DNA of 64,000 nucleotides from an uncultured Erythrobacter sp. (GCA_913061345.1 CAJXTZ010000004.1:1-64000), one strand, 5' to 3'. Shown: positions 51,871 through 61,501, counted from the stretch's first letter. Notes: a model not told the origin generated them from the letters alone. Numbers and translations: made by a program.

Positions 51871-54357
51871 GTGAACACACAAGCGCCCTTCAAAGAAATG
51901 CGGACCGCCAAGGAAAAGCTGGTCGTGATCGGCAACGGCATGGCCGGGTGCCGCGCGGTGGAAGAAATCCTCACGCGCGATCCCGATCGATACGAGATCA
52001 CGATTTTTGGCGCTGAGCCGCGCGTCAATTATAACCGTATCATGCTCTCTCCCGTTCTCGCAGGAGAGAAGACCTTCGATGAGATCGTTATCAACGGACA
52101 GGATTGGTATGAAGAAAACAATATCGCCCTCATCGGCGGTAGTCCGGTCGATCATATTGATCGCGATGCCAAGACCGTGGTCACCCGCTCGGGCCAGGTC
52201 GCGCCTTATGACAAGCTAGTAATAGCAACGGGCTCTGACCCGTTCATCATCCCGATTCCGGGCAATGATCTTGAGGGCGTGGTGACCTTCCGCGATCTCG
52301 ATGATGTCGAGAATATGGTCGCTGCGGCCGAGAAGGGTGGCGATGCAATTGTCATCGGCGGCGGGTTGCTGGGGCTTGAGGCCGCGCATGGCCTCTCACT
52401 ACGCGGTATGAAGGTCACCGTCATTCACTTGATGCCCACACTCATGGAGCGCCAGCTGGATGAAGCGGCAGGCTGGCTTTTGCGACAGGAGTTGGAAAGT
52501 CGGGGGCAGACTATTCTGACCGGCGCGAATACCAAGGAAATTCAGGGTATAGAAGGTAGGGTCGCCGGGATCGAGCTGGAAGACGGCACGAGGGTCAAGG
52601 CCGATATTGTCGTGATGGCGGCGGGAATTCGGCCATCTACCGGCCTTGCAAAACAGGCCGGGATCGATTGTGAGCGCGGCATCATGGTTGATGACCACAT
52701 GGTCACCTCTGATCCCGCCATCATGGCGGTCGGCGAATGTGTGCAGCATCGCGGCCTTTGTTACGGGCTTGTCGCGCCATTGTGGGAAATGTGTCGCGCG
52801 CTGGCCGATCACGCCACTGATGCACCCACAGGGTATCCCGGTTCCGTCACCTCCACCAAGCTAAAGGTCAGCGGAATCAATTTGTTCTCCGCTGGCGATT
52901 TTTCGGGCGGTGAAGGCTGCGAGGACATCGTGATGCGCGACGCGACGCGCGGCGTGTATAAGCGGCTGGTTCTGAAGGATGACAGGCTGATCGGCGCGGT
53001 GCTTTATGGTGATACTGCTGATGGCAATTGGTATTTCGACCTGCTGCGGAAGGAGGAAGATCTATCGCATATTCGAGAGGGGCTGATCTTTGGCCAGGCC
53101 TTCGCCAGTGGGGGCGCCCTTGCGGACCCTAGTTTCGCCGTTGCCGCCCTTTCGGACGACGCAGAAATCTGCGGCTGCAACGGCGTATCGAAAAGCACGG
53201 TCGTCACTTGCATCGAAAAGGGCGCCCACAGTCTCGACGCGGTTCGCAGTCAATGCAAGGCGTCTGCCAGCTGCGGTTCTTGCACGGATCTGGTGGAGAG
53301 TCTGCTGTCGCTCACATTGGGCGGCGAGGTGGAGAGCGGACCGCAAACTATGTGTTCCTGCACCAGTTTCACCCATGATGATGTGCGCCGGCTGATCCTC
53401 GAAAAGCAACTCAAGGAAATTCCCGAGGTTATGCAAGAGCTGCACTGGACCACGCCCGATGGGTGTTCGGCGTGCCGCCCGGCGCTCAATTACTACCTGA
53501 TGTGCGCCTGGCCCGGCGAATATGTGGACGACCAGAAAAGCCGTTTCGTCAACGAGCGGCTGCATGCCAATATCCAGAAGGACGGCACCTATTCTGTGGT
53601 TCCACGCTTCTTTGGCGGCATTACCAATCCGCGCGAGCTACGCGCAATCGCCGATGCGGTGGAAAAATACGATGCCCGCATGGTTAAGGTTACGGGCGGT
53701 CAACGCCTCGATATCTTTGGTATTCGCAAGGAGGATCTGCCAGCGGTCTGGGCTGATCTCAACGCCGCCGGTCTCGTCTCCGGCCATGCGTATGGCAAGG
53801 CGCTTCGCACGGTCAAAACCTGTGTCGGTTCTGAATGGTGCCGCTTTGGAACGCAGGATTCGACCGGGCTCGGCGTCAAACTGGAGCATGCGACCTGGGG
53901 TAGCTGGATGCCGCACAAGTTCAAAATGGCGGTCAGCGGTTGTCCGCGCAATTGCGCCGAATCGACGATCAAGGATTTCGGCGTGATCTGCGTCGATTCA
54001 GGATATGAGCTGCATGTGGGTGGTAATGGCGGAATTAAGGTCCGCGTCACCGATCTGCTGTGCAAGGTGGAAACCGAGGAAGAGGCAATGGAGCATTGCC
54101 TCGCCTTCATCCAGCTTTATCGGGAGGACGCGCATTATCTCGATCGAACAGCGCCGTGGCTTGAACGCAAGGGGCTCGACTGGATCAAGGCCCAGCTGTT
54201 TGACGATCCGCAAAGCATAAGCCGTCTGGCCCAACGCTTCCGCTACTCGCAGCAATTCTCGCAGGACGATCCCTGGGCACAGCGCGCCGCGGGCGATCGG
54301 AAGGACCTGCACAGTCACCTCGCCGAAGTGCGTCCCTTGGCGATGGAGAAAGCATAA
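51871..54357 (+). CDS. nirB: Nitrite reductase (NAD(P)H) large subunit
   Basis: Assimilatory nitrite reductase, 828 residues from GTG 51871 behind GGAGGTAAGA. The N-terminal FAD/NAD domain has VVIGNGMAGCRAVEE and the second dinucleotide site VIGGGLLGLEAAHG. Two Cys clusters of BFD-like type follow (CGCNGVSKSTV with CGSC; CSCTSFTHDDV with CSAC). The C-terminal siroheme/4Fe-4S sulfite-reductase-like domain has CVGSEWCRFG and SGCPRNCAES. It reduces nitrite to ammonium in the cytoplasm. nirD overlaps its stop (TAATG). Confidence 0.95.
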   Translation: MNTQAPFKEMRTAKEKLVVIGNGMAGCRAVEEILTRDPDRYEITIFGAEPRVNYNRIMLSPVLAGEKTFDEIVINGQDWYEENNIALIGGSPVDHIDRDAKTVVTRSGQVAPYDKLVIATGSDPFIIPIPGNDLEGVVTFRDLDDVENMVAAAEKGGDAIVIGGGLLGLEAAHGLSLRGMKVTVIHLMPTLMERQLDEAAGWLLRQELESRGQTILTGANTKEIQGIEGRVAGIELEDGTRVKADIVVMAAGIRPSTGLAKQAGIDCERGIMVDDHMVTSDPAIMAVGECVQHRGLCYGLVAPLWEMCRALADHATDAPTGYPGSVTSTKLKVSGINLFSAGDFSGGEGCEDIVMRDATRGVYKRLVLKDDRLIGAVLYGDTADGNWYFDLLRKEEDLSHIREGLIFGQAFASGGALADPSFAVAALSDDAEICGCNGVSKSTVVTCIEKGAHSLDAVRSQCKASASCGSCTDLVESLLSLTLGGEVESGPQTMCSCTSFTHDDVRRLILEKQLKEIPEVMQELHWTTPDGCSACRPALNYYLMCAWPGEYVDDQKSRFVNERLHANIQKDGTYSVVPRFFGGITNPRELRAIADAVEKYDARMVKVTGGQRLDIFGIRKEDLPAVWADLNAAGLVSGHAYGKALRTVKTCVGSEWCRFGTQDSTGLGVKLEHATWGSWMPHKFKMAVSGCPRNCAESTIKDFGVICVDSGYELHVGGNGGIKVRVTDLLCKVETEEEAMEHCLAFIQLYREDAHYLDRTAPWLERKGLDWIKAQLFDDPQSISRLAQRFRYSQQFSQDDPWAQRAAGDRKDLHSHLAEVRPLAMEKA

Positions 54358-54740
54358 TGACACAGGCCACTGTCGGTAAATGGCTGGATATCGGCCCGGT
54401 TGTACAGATTGAGCCGGGGAGCGCCCGTACTCTTCCGGTCGAAGGAGGCGAGGAGATCGCCGTTTTCCATACCATGCGCGGTAAATTCTATGCGCTGGTG
54501 AACAAATGTCCGCACAGACAGGGGCCGCTCAGCCAGGGCATCATCCACGGTGACACCGTATCCTGCCCGCTGCACAATTGGCGTATTTCTCTGCAGAGCG
54601 GTGAAGCGCAGGGAGAAGACGAGGGGTGCACGCCTACCATCCCGCTCAAGCTGGATGCCGGACGCATCTTCCTGTTGCGTGAGGCCGTAGTTCCACAGTT
54701 CATGCCGAGCCAGCCTTCTTCGGCCGCACAGTCGGCCTGA
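54357..54740 (+). CDS. nirD: Nitrite reductase small subunit with intact Rieske site
   Basis: A 127-residue Rieske-fold subunit of assimilatory nitrite reductase. Unlike enterobacterial NirD, which has lost the cluster ligands, this one keeps Cys51, His53, Cys70 and His73 (KCPHRQG and CPLHNW), so a [2Fe-2S] centre is expected. It begins in the nirB stop and is followed by the nitrate reductase gene 6 bp later. Confidence 0.93.
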   Translation: MTQATVGKWLDIGPVVQIEPGSARTLPVEGGEEIAVFHTMRGKFYALVNKCPHRQGPLSQGIIHGDTVSCPLHNWRISLQSGEAQGEDEGCTPTIPLKLDAGRIFLLREAVVPQFMPSQPSSAAQSA

Positions 54741-54746
54741 CCGGGC

Positions 54747-57326
54747 ATGCGCGACACCAAAACCAAGACCACTTGCCCTTATTGCGGCGTCGGCTGCGGG
54801 ATAGATGTTGAATCTTCGAATAAGCGGCAAGTTTCGATTGAGGGTGATCGGCAGCATCCGGCCAATCACGGGCGTCTTTGTTCCAAGGGGACGCATCTGG
54901 CAGAGACGGTGGGGCTGGAAGGCCGGCTGCTTTATCCAATGATCGGACAGCGAACGGTCGGCTGGGATAGTGCGCTGGATGACGTCGCGTCGCGCATGCG
55001 CGATACCGTTGAGCAGTATGGACCCGACAGCGTCGCCTTCTACCTCTCCGGTCAGCTTCTCACAGAAGATTATTATATCGCCAACAAGCTGGCGAAGGGC
55101 TTCGTCGGCACTGGCAATATCGACACGAATTCACGTCTTTGCATGGCCAGCGCAGTAGCTGCGCATAATCGGGCCTTCGGGGAGGACGTCGTGCCGTGCT
55201 CCTATGCGGATCTGGATGAAGCCGATCTCGTCATTCTCGTCGGATCGAACACAGCATGGTGCCATCCGGTGGCATGGCAGCGGATCGAAAAGGCGCGGGA
55301 GAGACGCGGCACGAAAATCATCGTCGTGGATCCGCGCCGCACTGAAACGGCCGCCATGGCAGACCTGCATATCCCCCTGCCGCCCGATGGCGATATTGCG
55401 CTTTTCAATGCCCTTCTGGCGGAGATGATCGATCGCGGTCGGCTCGATGGCAGTTTCCTCGATGATCATTGCACTTTGCCAGAGGGTTTTCTGGACGCGC
55501 TTGACCCGGCGGCCCATGACATCGATCCCGCCGTGTTTAACGAGCTGGCCGAATTGGTGGATTCCAATTCGCGCATGGTGACCCTCTTCAGCCAAGGCGC
55601 CAATCAGTCGGTTTGCGGTACCGACAAGGGTAATGCCATCATCAACCTGCATCTCGCCATGGGGCGGATTGGGCGGCCTGGTGCCGGGCCTTTCAGTATG
55701 ACCGGTCAGCCAAATGCGATGGGGGGACGCGAAGTGGGCGGGCTTGCCAACATACTTGCCTGCCATCTTGGCTTTTCCGAAGCGGAACGGGCGAGTGTAG
55801 CCGATTTTTGGCAGACGTCACGGCTTTGCTCCGGGCCCGGTTTGAAGGCTGTTGACCTTTTCCGAGCGGTGCATGCAGGGAAGGTGAAATTCGTCTGGAT
55901 CATGGCTACGAACCCGGCCGTTTCCATGCCTGATGCAGGCTTCGTCAGAGAGGCTTTGGCGCGGTGTCCTAATGTGATCGTTTCCGACATCATCGCTGAT
56001 ACCGACACGGCAAAACTCGCCCATGTTCGTCTGCCCGCGCTGGGTTGGGGAGAGAAGGATGGCACGGTCACCAATTCGGAACGCTGCATTTCGCGCCAGC
56101 GCGCCTTCATGGCTCGGCCCGGTAAGGCACGGGCCGACTGGAAGATCGTATGCGATGTCGCCGCACGGCTCGGCCATGGGCAGTCCTTTGATTTTGAATC
56201 CCCGGCAGACGTCTTTCGCGAATATTCCGAAATGACAGCTCTCGCGACACGGCATGGCAAGCTGCTCGACCTGAGCAATCAGGCCGGGATTACCGACGAG
56301 GCCTATGATCGCATGCAGCCGTTCCAATGGGGCGGCGCGCGACCTTTTGAACACGGCTTTTCCACCGCATCCGGCAAGGCCAACATCGTTGCGGTCAGCC
56401 CCTCCAAAGCGCGGGGCGCGGGCACTTCCCTTGCCCTCAATACCGGGCGGTATCGCGATCAGTGGCACACTATGACCCGAACCGGCCTTAGTGCCCGGCT
56501 TTCCGCGCACCGGCCTGAACCGCTTCTGGAGATCGCGCCCGCGGATGGTGAGGCGCATGGCTTGAGCGATGGCGGGCTGGCTCACATCGAGACTACCGCT
56601 GGTCGCAGCGCCTACCGCGTCGCCTTTAACGAGGACCAGCGGGCTGGCGAGATCTTTGCTCCCATGCATTGGACTGACGCTAATTCCGGAGCTGGCCGTA
56701 CGGGGTTGCTGGTTCATCCCGAATGCGATCCGGTTTCGGGCCAGCCGGGCTTCAAGAATGTCCCGGCCCAAGTTGCTCCATATAATCCGGGCTGGCGGGC
56801 CTTCCTGCTTTCGCGCAAACCCGTCCGTCCAGAAGACGCAGGATATTGGGTGCGCTCACGCATTGATGGCGGCTGGTTTACCGAACTGGCCGGCGACGGT
56901 GCCATTAACGCGGACAAATTGCTTCCGCCGGGCGAGCGGAGCGAAGTGTGCGACTTTGTTCGCGGTATGCGGAGAATTCTGGTGGCAGGTGCAGGCAGCG
57001 CACCGGAAGCGCTGCTTTATGTGACGAGAAGCGGAGAAATTCCGCATCGCGACTGGCTTGTTCGGCAGTTTGCCCAGACAGAATGTGCCACAACTGAATG
57101 GCTGGCAGGACGGCCAAGCTCACCGCAGCCTGACACCGGGCCGCTCGTCTGCGTATGCTATGACATCGGCGAAAACGCGGTGCGCCAAGCAGTCGACAAT
57201 GGTGCGGCCAGCGTGGCAGAGGTGGGGGCCAGGATCAGTGCGGGCACCAATTGCGGCTCTTGTCGGCCGCTCATCGCGCGTATTATCCAGGAACATTCCG
57301 GTGCACTCAGGGAGGCGGCGGTATGA
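54747..57326 (+). CDS. nasA: Assimilatory nitrate reductase catalytic subunit
   Basis: Molybdopterin nitrate reductase of 859 residues. The 4Fe-4S site is Cys10, Cys13, Cys17 and Cys45 (CPYCGVGC and RLCSKG). The molybdopterin domains carry NTNSRLCMASA-like segments (IDTNSRLCM) and VVDPRRTETA. A C-terminal BFD-like [2Fe-2S] domain (CVCYDIGENAVRQAV, TNCGSCRP) resembles NasA/NasC of Klebsiella and sphingomonads. It has no signal peptide and is cytoplasmic. No separate NADH-dependent electron-transfer subunit is encoded here, so electrons must come from a ferredoxin/flavodoxin or an unlinked partner. Confidence 0.93.
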   Translation: MRDTKTKTTCPYCGVGCGIDVESSNKRQVSIEGDRQHPANHGRLCSKGTHLAETVGLEGRLLYPMIGQRTVGWDSALDDVASRMRDTVEQYGPDSVAFYLSGQLLTEDYYIANKLAKGFVGTGNIDTNSRLCMASAVAAHNRAFGEDVVPCSYADLDEADLVILVGSNTAWCHPVAWQRIEKARERRGTKIIVVDPRRTETAAMADLHIPLPPDGDIALFNALLAEMIDRGRLDGSFLDDHCTLPEGFLDALDPAAHDIDPAVFNELAELVDSNSRMVTLFSQGANQSVCGTDKGNAIINLHLAMGRIGRPGAGPFSMTGQPNAMGGREVGGLANILACHLGFSEAERASVADFWQTSRLCSGPGLKAVDLFRAVHAGKVKFVWIMATNPAVSMPDAGFVREALARCPNVIVSDIIADTDTAKLAHVRLPALGWGEKDGTVTNSERCISRQRAFMARPGKARADWKIVCDVAARLGHGQSFDFESPADVFREYSEMTALATRHGKLLDLSNQAGITDEAYDRMQPFQWGGARPFEHGFSTASGKANIVAVSPSKARGAGTSLALNTGRYRDQWHTMTRTGLSARLSAHRPEPLLEIAPADGEAHGLSDGGLAHIETTAGRSAYRVAFNEDQRAGEIFAPMHWTDANSGAGRTGLLVHPECDPVSGQPGFKNVPAQVAPYNPGWRAFLLSRKPVRPEDAGYWVRSRIDGGWFTELAGDGAINADKLLPPGERSEVCDFVRGMRRILVAGAGSAPEALLYVTRSGEIPHRDWLVRQFAQTECATTEWLAGRPSSPQPDTGPLVCVCYDIGENAVRQAVDNGAASVAEVGARISAGTNCGSCRPLIARIIQEHSGALREAAV

Positions 57327-58117
57327 TAGCTCCAGGCGAAGTCTGGCTGGTGGGGGCGGGGCCGGGCGATCCCGATCTGCTTACCCGAAAGGCTGAGAAA
57401 CTGATTTGTGCGGCCAGCGTGGTTTTTCACGATGCGCTGATCGGGCCGGGCGTTCTCGATCTGGTGCCCTCCAATGTCAGGCTGGTGTCAGTCGGCAAGC
57501 GCGCAGGTCAACATTCGAAGGACCAGAAGAGCATTGATACCCTGATCGTAGAAGCCGCGCGGGCGGGCGAACGCGTGGTGCGACTGAAAGGCGGTGATCC
57601 GTCCATCTTCGGACGTTCAATGGAAGAACTGACAGCCTGTCGGGAGGCAGGGCTGAAAGTTTCGATCTGTCCCGGTATCACCGCCGCAAGTGCCGCATCG
57701 GCAAGTATCAGAAATTCGCTGACTCTGCGCGGCATCGCAAGAAAGCTGGTATTCGTCACCGCCCATACGAGAAAAGGAAAGCTGCTTCCCCTGGACTGGG
57801 GTTCGCTTGCCGATCCGGAGGCGACACTGGCCATCTACATGGGCAAATCGGCGGCGGCCGAGATCGCTCGTGGCCTTATCGATGCCGGCCTCAGCGGTGA
57901 AACGCCGGTGGCTTTGGTGGAAAGCGCAAGTCTGCCGGAAGAGCGTCGCTTTCACACCCGGCTAGACCTGCTATCCATTGCCGCTCGAACCGCGCTCGGG
58001 GAAGGGGCGGCCTTGATATTGATCGGTGCCGCGATGCATCCCGAGAAAAGCGAGATGGATTTCGCCCAAGAAGGAGCTTCACTAGGCAAGGGATGGCTCA
58101 CCTGGCCATTGGTCTGA
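57323..58117 (+). CDS. cobA: Uroporphyrinogen-III C-methyltransferase (siroheme synthesis)
   Basis: SAM-dependent methyltransferase of 264 residues that makes precorrin-2, the siroheme precursor needed by NirB. The motifs are LVGAGPGDPDLLT near the N-terminus, RLKGGDPSIFGR, the PGITAASAASA segment and a YMGK-type strand (LAIYMGKSAA). The ATG at 57323 overlaps the nitrate reductase stop (ATGA). It lacks the CysG dehydrogenase/chelatase domain, which must be encoded elsewhere. Confidence 0.92.
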   Translation: MIAPGEVWLVGAGPGDPDLLTRKAEKLICAASVVFHDALIGPGVLDLVPSNVRLVSVGKRAGQHSKDQKSIDTLIVEAARAGERVVRLKGGDPSIFGRSMEELTACREAGLKVSICPGITAASAASASIRNSLTLRGIARKLVFVTAHTRKGKLLPLDWGSLADPEATLAIYMGKSAAAEIARGLIDAGLSGETPVALVESASLPEERRFHTRLDLLSIAARTALGEGAALILIGAAMHPEKSEMDFAQEGASLGKGWLTWPLV

Positions 58118-58215
58118 TCGCCGCTCTGATCCGCATCGCCAAAGCGCGGCACGGTTGCAGGCCTCCACTGCGGGCGGGCTGGACCCTGACATTCTCGTGA
58201 TGCATTGGCTGCAAT

Positions 58216-58637
58216 ATGGATGTCAGTGACTGTATTATCGTTGGGGGAGGTCCCGCCGGTTTGACCGCTGCGGTCTATCTTTCGCGCTATCATCTTGAGG
58301 TGCAACTGTTCGATGGCAATTCGAGCAGGGCCAGCTGGACACCCTGCAGCCACAATCTGGCCGGTTATCCGATGGCATTTCAGGCAATGATTTGCTGAAG
58401 CGGATGCGTCAGCATGCTGCGAATTACGGGGTAGAACCACAATATCTCGAGATCCAGCAGATGACGCGGGGTAATGACGATATCTTCATACTTGAATCCG
58501 CAGAGGACTTGTTTGCTGCCGGGGATGTGGTTGTCGGGCTGGACCAGATTGGCAATGCGATGGGCCAGGCAGCTGTCGCCGCGACCACGATCAGGAATGA
58601 CCTTGCCGGTCAAAGCGGCCTGTATCGCCGCGCATGA
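58216..58637 (+). pseudogene. Decayed thioredoxin-reductase-like FAD oxidoreductase
   Basis: Remains of an NAD(P)/FAD-dependent oxidoreductase. The first frame encodes the FAD-binding start DCIIVGGGPAGLTAAVYLSR and runs to about 58370. There a single-base loss moves the continuation (DGISGNDLLKRMRQHAANYG) to another frame. After about 25 more residues the reading jumps to the family C-terminal end SAEDLFAAGDVVVGLDQIG. The whole NADPH domain in between is missing: about 140 codons remain of an expected 300. A frameshift plus an internal deletion makes this non-functional. It lies between the nitrate cluster and the propionate module. Confidence 0.85.
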
Positions 58638-58759
58638 TCCATCGCTGCTCTTGCAATTTCGAAGGGATTTGACGCATGAGCTTGGCAACCGTGAGCCGCG
58701 CGGCGCTTTACAAGGCCTCTGCAGCTTGCTTTAGGGCGAAGCAGAAACAAGGACGAAAA

Positions 58760-59149
58760 ATGGCTCAGAACAAACCGCAGCGCCCGCTTTCCCCCCATAT
58801 GTCTATCTGGAGGTGGGAAATCCATGCGATTACATCCATTTTCCATCGCATAACGGGCGACGGTATGGCGCTGCTCGGGCTGCCTATGCTGGTGTGGTGG
58901 CTTTATGCCGTCTCTGCCGGGCCCGAAGCCTATGAAACATTTCACGGCTTTGCTTCGTCATGGGTTGGCATGATTGTGCTGATCGGCCTCACCTATGCGT
59001 TTTTCCAGCATCTTGGATCAGGTCTGCGACACTTTGTCATGGATGTCGGCGCGGGCTATCAGGTGGACACGGCGCGAACGACAGCATTCTCCGTCTTCGT
59101 CTTCGCAATTATCGCCACGGCTGCGTGCTGGCTTTTCCTTTTCAGATAA
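58760..59149 (+). CDS. sdhC: Succinate dehydrogenase cytochrome b556 subunit, stand-alone
   Basis: A 129-residue membrane anchor subunit with the SdhC signature RPLSPHMSIWRWEIHAITSIFHRITG, three hydrophobic helices and the heme-ligand region HLGSGLRH. The ATG at 58760 has AAGGA upstream; a longer frame would add 28 unrelated residues. SdhC is normally encoded next to sdhD, sdhA and sdhB, none of which is adjacent; the next gene is pccB. It may belong to a split locus, with the remainder elsewhere, or be a second copy. Succinate dehydrogenase acts downstream of the propionate module. Confidence 0.85.
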   Translation: MAQNKPQRPLSPHMSIWRWEIHAITSIFHRITGDGMALLGLPMLVWWLYAVSAGPEAYETFHGFASSWVGMIVLIGLTYAFFQHLGSGLRHFVMDVGAGYQVDTARTTAFSVFVFAIIATAACWLFLFR

Positions 59150-59180
59150 ATTAGAAATATCGCCCACACGCAGGGGAAAC

Positions 59181-59211
59181 TTTGCAAACATCCAGTTTGC
59201 AAATTTGCAAT
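59181..59211. promoter_or_regulatory. TTTGCAAA repeats upstream of pccB, ScfR/PccR-type operator
   Basis: TTTGCAAA occurs at 59181-59188 and 59196-59203, directly followed by TTTGCAAT at 59204-59211; together the last two form the palindrome TTGCAAATTTGCAA. In alphaproteobacteria the short-chain acyl-CoA regulators of the ScfR family (PccR of Rhodobacter) recognise paired TTTGCAAA boxes ahead of propionyl-CoA carboxylase genes. The element lies 68 bp upstream of pccB. No ScfR gene is in the window. Confidence 0.75.
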
Positions 59212-59278
59212 TTAACATTGGACTGTTTGGCCCTGCGGTTTCATCCCGCATGTTTCACAAAAGCCAGAGTCATCAGTC

Positions 59279-60811
59279 ATGTCAGCAAATATCGCCGAAA
59301 TGGAACGACGCCGCGAAGCCGCCCGGATGGGCGGCGGGCAAAAGCGTATTGATGCGCAGCACGCCAAGGGCAAGCTGACCGCGCGCGAGCGGCTGGATAT
59401 CCTGCTGGACGAAGACAGTTTCGAAGAACTCGATACCTATGTCGAACATGATTGTGTCGACTTCGGGATGCAGGATCAGAAGATTCCCGGCGATGGCGTG
59501 GTCACCGGTTCGGGAACCATCAATGGCCGGCTGGTCTATGTATTCAGTCAGGATTTCACCGTCTTTGGCGGTTCGCTGTCCAAACGCCATGCGGAGAAGA
59601 TCTGCAAGGTGATGGACATGGCGATGAAGGTCGGCGCGCCTGTCATCGGCCTTAATGACAGCGGCGGTGCGCGCATTCAGGAAGGCGTGGCAAGCCTTGG
59701 CGGCTATGCCGAGGTGTTCCAGCGCAATGTCCTGGCATCGGGCGTGGTGCCGCAGCTTTCGCTTATCATGGGGCCTTGCGCGGGCGGCGCGGTCTATTCG
59801 CCCGCCATGACGGACTTCATCTTCATGGTGAAGGACAGCTCCTACATGTTCGTGACCGGCCCCGAAGTGGTCAAAACTGTCACCAATGAAGAGGTCACGC
59901 AGGAGGAGTTGGGCGGCGCAGTGGTGCACACCACCAAGACCAGCGTTGCCGATCTTGCGCTGGAAAATGATATAGAGGCGTTGCTCGCGGCGCGCGATCT
60001 GATGGGCTTTCTGCCCGCTTCCAACCAAGCCGCATTGCCCGAATTGCCAACCGATGATCCGTGGGATCGGCTGGAAGAAAGCCTCGACACGCTGATCCCT
60101 GCAAATGCCAACATGCCTTATGACATGCATGAGGTGATCGCGAAAATAGTGGATGAGGGGACTTTCTTCGAAATCCAGCCTGCGCATGGCCCAAATATCA
60201 TTACAGGTTTTGGCCGGATCGAAGGTAAGCCGGTGGGCTTTGTTGCCAATCAGCCGATGGTCCTGGCAGGGGTGCTGGACATCAATGCCAGCCGCAAGGC
60301 CGCGCGTTTCGTGCGCTTTTGCGATGCCTTTTCCATTCCCATTGTCACCCTGGTTGATGTGCCCGGCTTCCTTCCCGGCACGTCACAGGAGCACAATGGC
60401 ATCATCAAGCACGGCGCGAAATTGCTGTTCGCCTATGGTGAGGCAACTGTGCCCAAGATCACGATCATCACCCGCAAGGCCTATGGCGGCGCGTATGATG
60501 TGATGGCATCCAAGCATTTGCGCGGCGATCTCAACTACGCATGGCCGACCGCAGAGATTGCGGTGATGGGCGCCAAAGGCGCGGTGGAAATCATCTTCCG
60601 CCAGGACCGCGACGATCCCGACAAGATCGCCGAGAAAACGAAGGAATATGAAGACCGCTTCGCAAATCCCTTCGTGGCGGCTTCTCGCGGTTATATCGAC
60701 GAAGTGATCCATCCCCATTCAACGCGGAAACGCATCGCGCTGGGATTGCGCAAACTGGCCAACAAGAGCCTCGAGAACCCGTGGAAGAAGCATGACAATT
60801 TGCCGTTGTGA
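59279..60811 (+). CDS. pccB: Propionyl-CoA carboxylase beta subunit
   Basis: Carboxyltransferase subunit of 510 residues. It opens with [22 protein letters not shown], has the N-terminal crotonase-like half with [22 protein letters not shown] and [16 protein letters not shown], and the C-terminal half with [26 protein letters not shown] and [15 protein letters not shown]. It transfers CO2 from biotin to propionyl-CoA, giving methylmalonyl-CoA. The biotin carboxylase partner begins at 63902. The TTTGCAAA operator upstream predicts induction by propionate-type substrates. Confidence 0.96.
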   Translation: MSANIAEMERRREAARMGGGQKRIDAQHAKGKLTARERLDILLDEDSFEELDTYVEHDCVDFGMQDQKIPGDGVVTGSGTINGRLVYVFSQDFTVFGGSLSKRHAEKICKVMDMAMKVGAPVIGLNDSGGARIQEGVASLGGYAEVFQRNVLASGVVPQLSLIMGPCAGGAVYSPAMTDFIFMVKDSSYMFVTGPEVVKTVTNEEVTQEELGGAVVHTTKTSVADLALENDIEALLAARDLMGFLPASNQAALPELPTDDPWDRLEESLDTLIPANANMPYDMHEVIAKIVDEGTFFEIQPAHGPNIITGFGRIEGKPVGFVANQPMVLAGVLDINASRKAARFVRFCDAFSIPIVTLVDVPGFLPGTSQEHNGIIKHGAKLLFAYGEATVPKITIITRKAYGGAYDVMASKHLRGDLNYAWPTAEIAVMGAKGAVEIIFRQDRDDPDKIAEKTKEYEDRFANPFVAASRGYIDEVIHPHSTRKRIALGLRKLANKSLENPWKKHDNLPL

Positions 60812-61027
60812 TGCTTCTGCCCGTCGCCTGGCTCTTTCTGATATGCGCCTTCACCTTTGCATGGCGCGGAGTGAGTGGATTGATGTACGCACCTACATCC
60901 CGATGATATTTTTTCGAGGTGATCTTCGAGAGAACGAAAATGTCGATTTCGTATCCGTGAATGCTTTGTATCTCTTTGGAACGATCACTTGTCTGGGGAT
61001 CGCAAATGCAATTTGGAGATTTTCATC

Positions 61028-61477
61028 ATGAAACTCGGACGGCTCAATCACATCGGCGTAGCAACACCTTCCATTGCGGAATCGATTGCGCATTTCACTG
61101 ACACAATGGGTGCGACCAAGGTTCATAAGCCTTTCGATATGGAGGAGCAGGGGGTGAAGGTCTGCTTCGTCGATACGCCCACCGACAGCGGTTATAATGG
61201 CACGCAGATCGAGCTGATAGAGCCGCTGGACGACAACTCGCCCATCGCTGGCTTCCTCGTCAAGAACCCCCTGGGCGGGCAGCACCATATTTGCTTTGAG
61301 GTCGAGGATATCGAGGACGCGCGCAAATGGTTTGAGGGCCAGGGCAAGCGCATCCTTGGCCCCACGCGCATCGGCGCGCATGGCACGCCGATCTTCTTCC
61401 TTCACCCCAAGGACATGATGGGCCAACTCACCGAAATCATGGAAACGCCAAAAGAAGGCGCACATTGGTCTAATTGA
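61028..61477 (+). CDS. mce: Methylmalonyl-CoA epimerase
   Basis: A 149-residue vicinal-oxygen-chelate protein that interconverts (S)- and (R)-methylmalonyl-CoA. Metal ligands are visible in RLNHIGVATP (His), GGQHHICFEV (His) and QLTEIME (Glu). The ATG at 61028 has GGAG nine bases upstream. A 216-bp spacer separates it from pccB; a low-quality open frame crossing that spacer was not accepted. GCAAATGCAA near 61002 vaguely resembles the operator half-sites. Confidence 0.93.
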   Translation: MKLGRLNHIGVATPSIAESIAHFTDTMGATKVHKPFDMEEQGVKVCFVDTPTDSGYNGTQIELIEPLDDNSPIAGFLVKNPLGGQHHICFEVEDIEDARKWFEGQGKRILGPTRIGAHGTPIFFLHPKDMMGQLTEIMETPKEGAHWSN

Positions 61478-61501
61478 CCCGCGCCGCACTGGACACGCAT
61501 A

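Noticed and set aside
60792..61031. Open frame of 79 codons between pccB and the epimerase
   Set aside because: It overlaps the end of pccB, lacks a good start site and its translation looks random.
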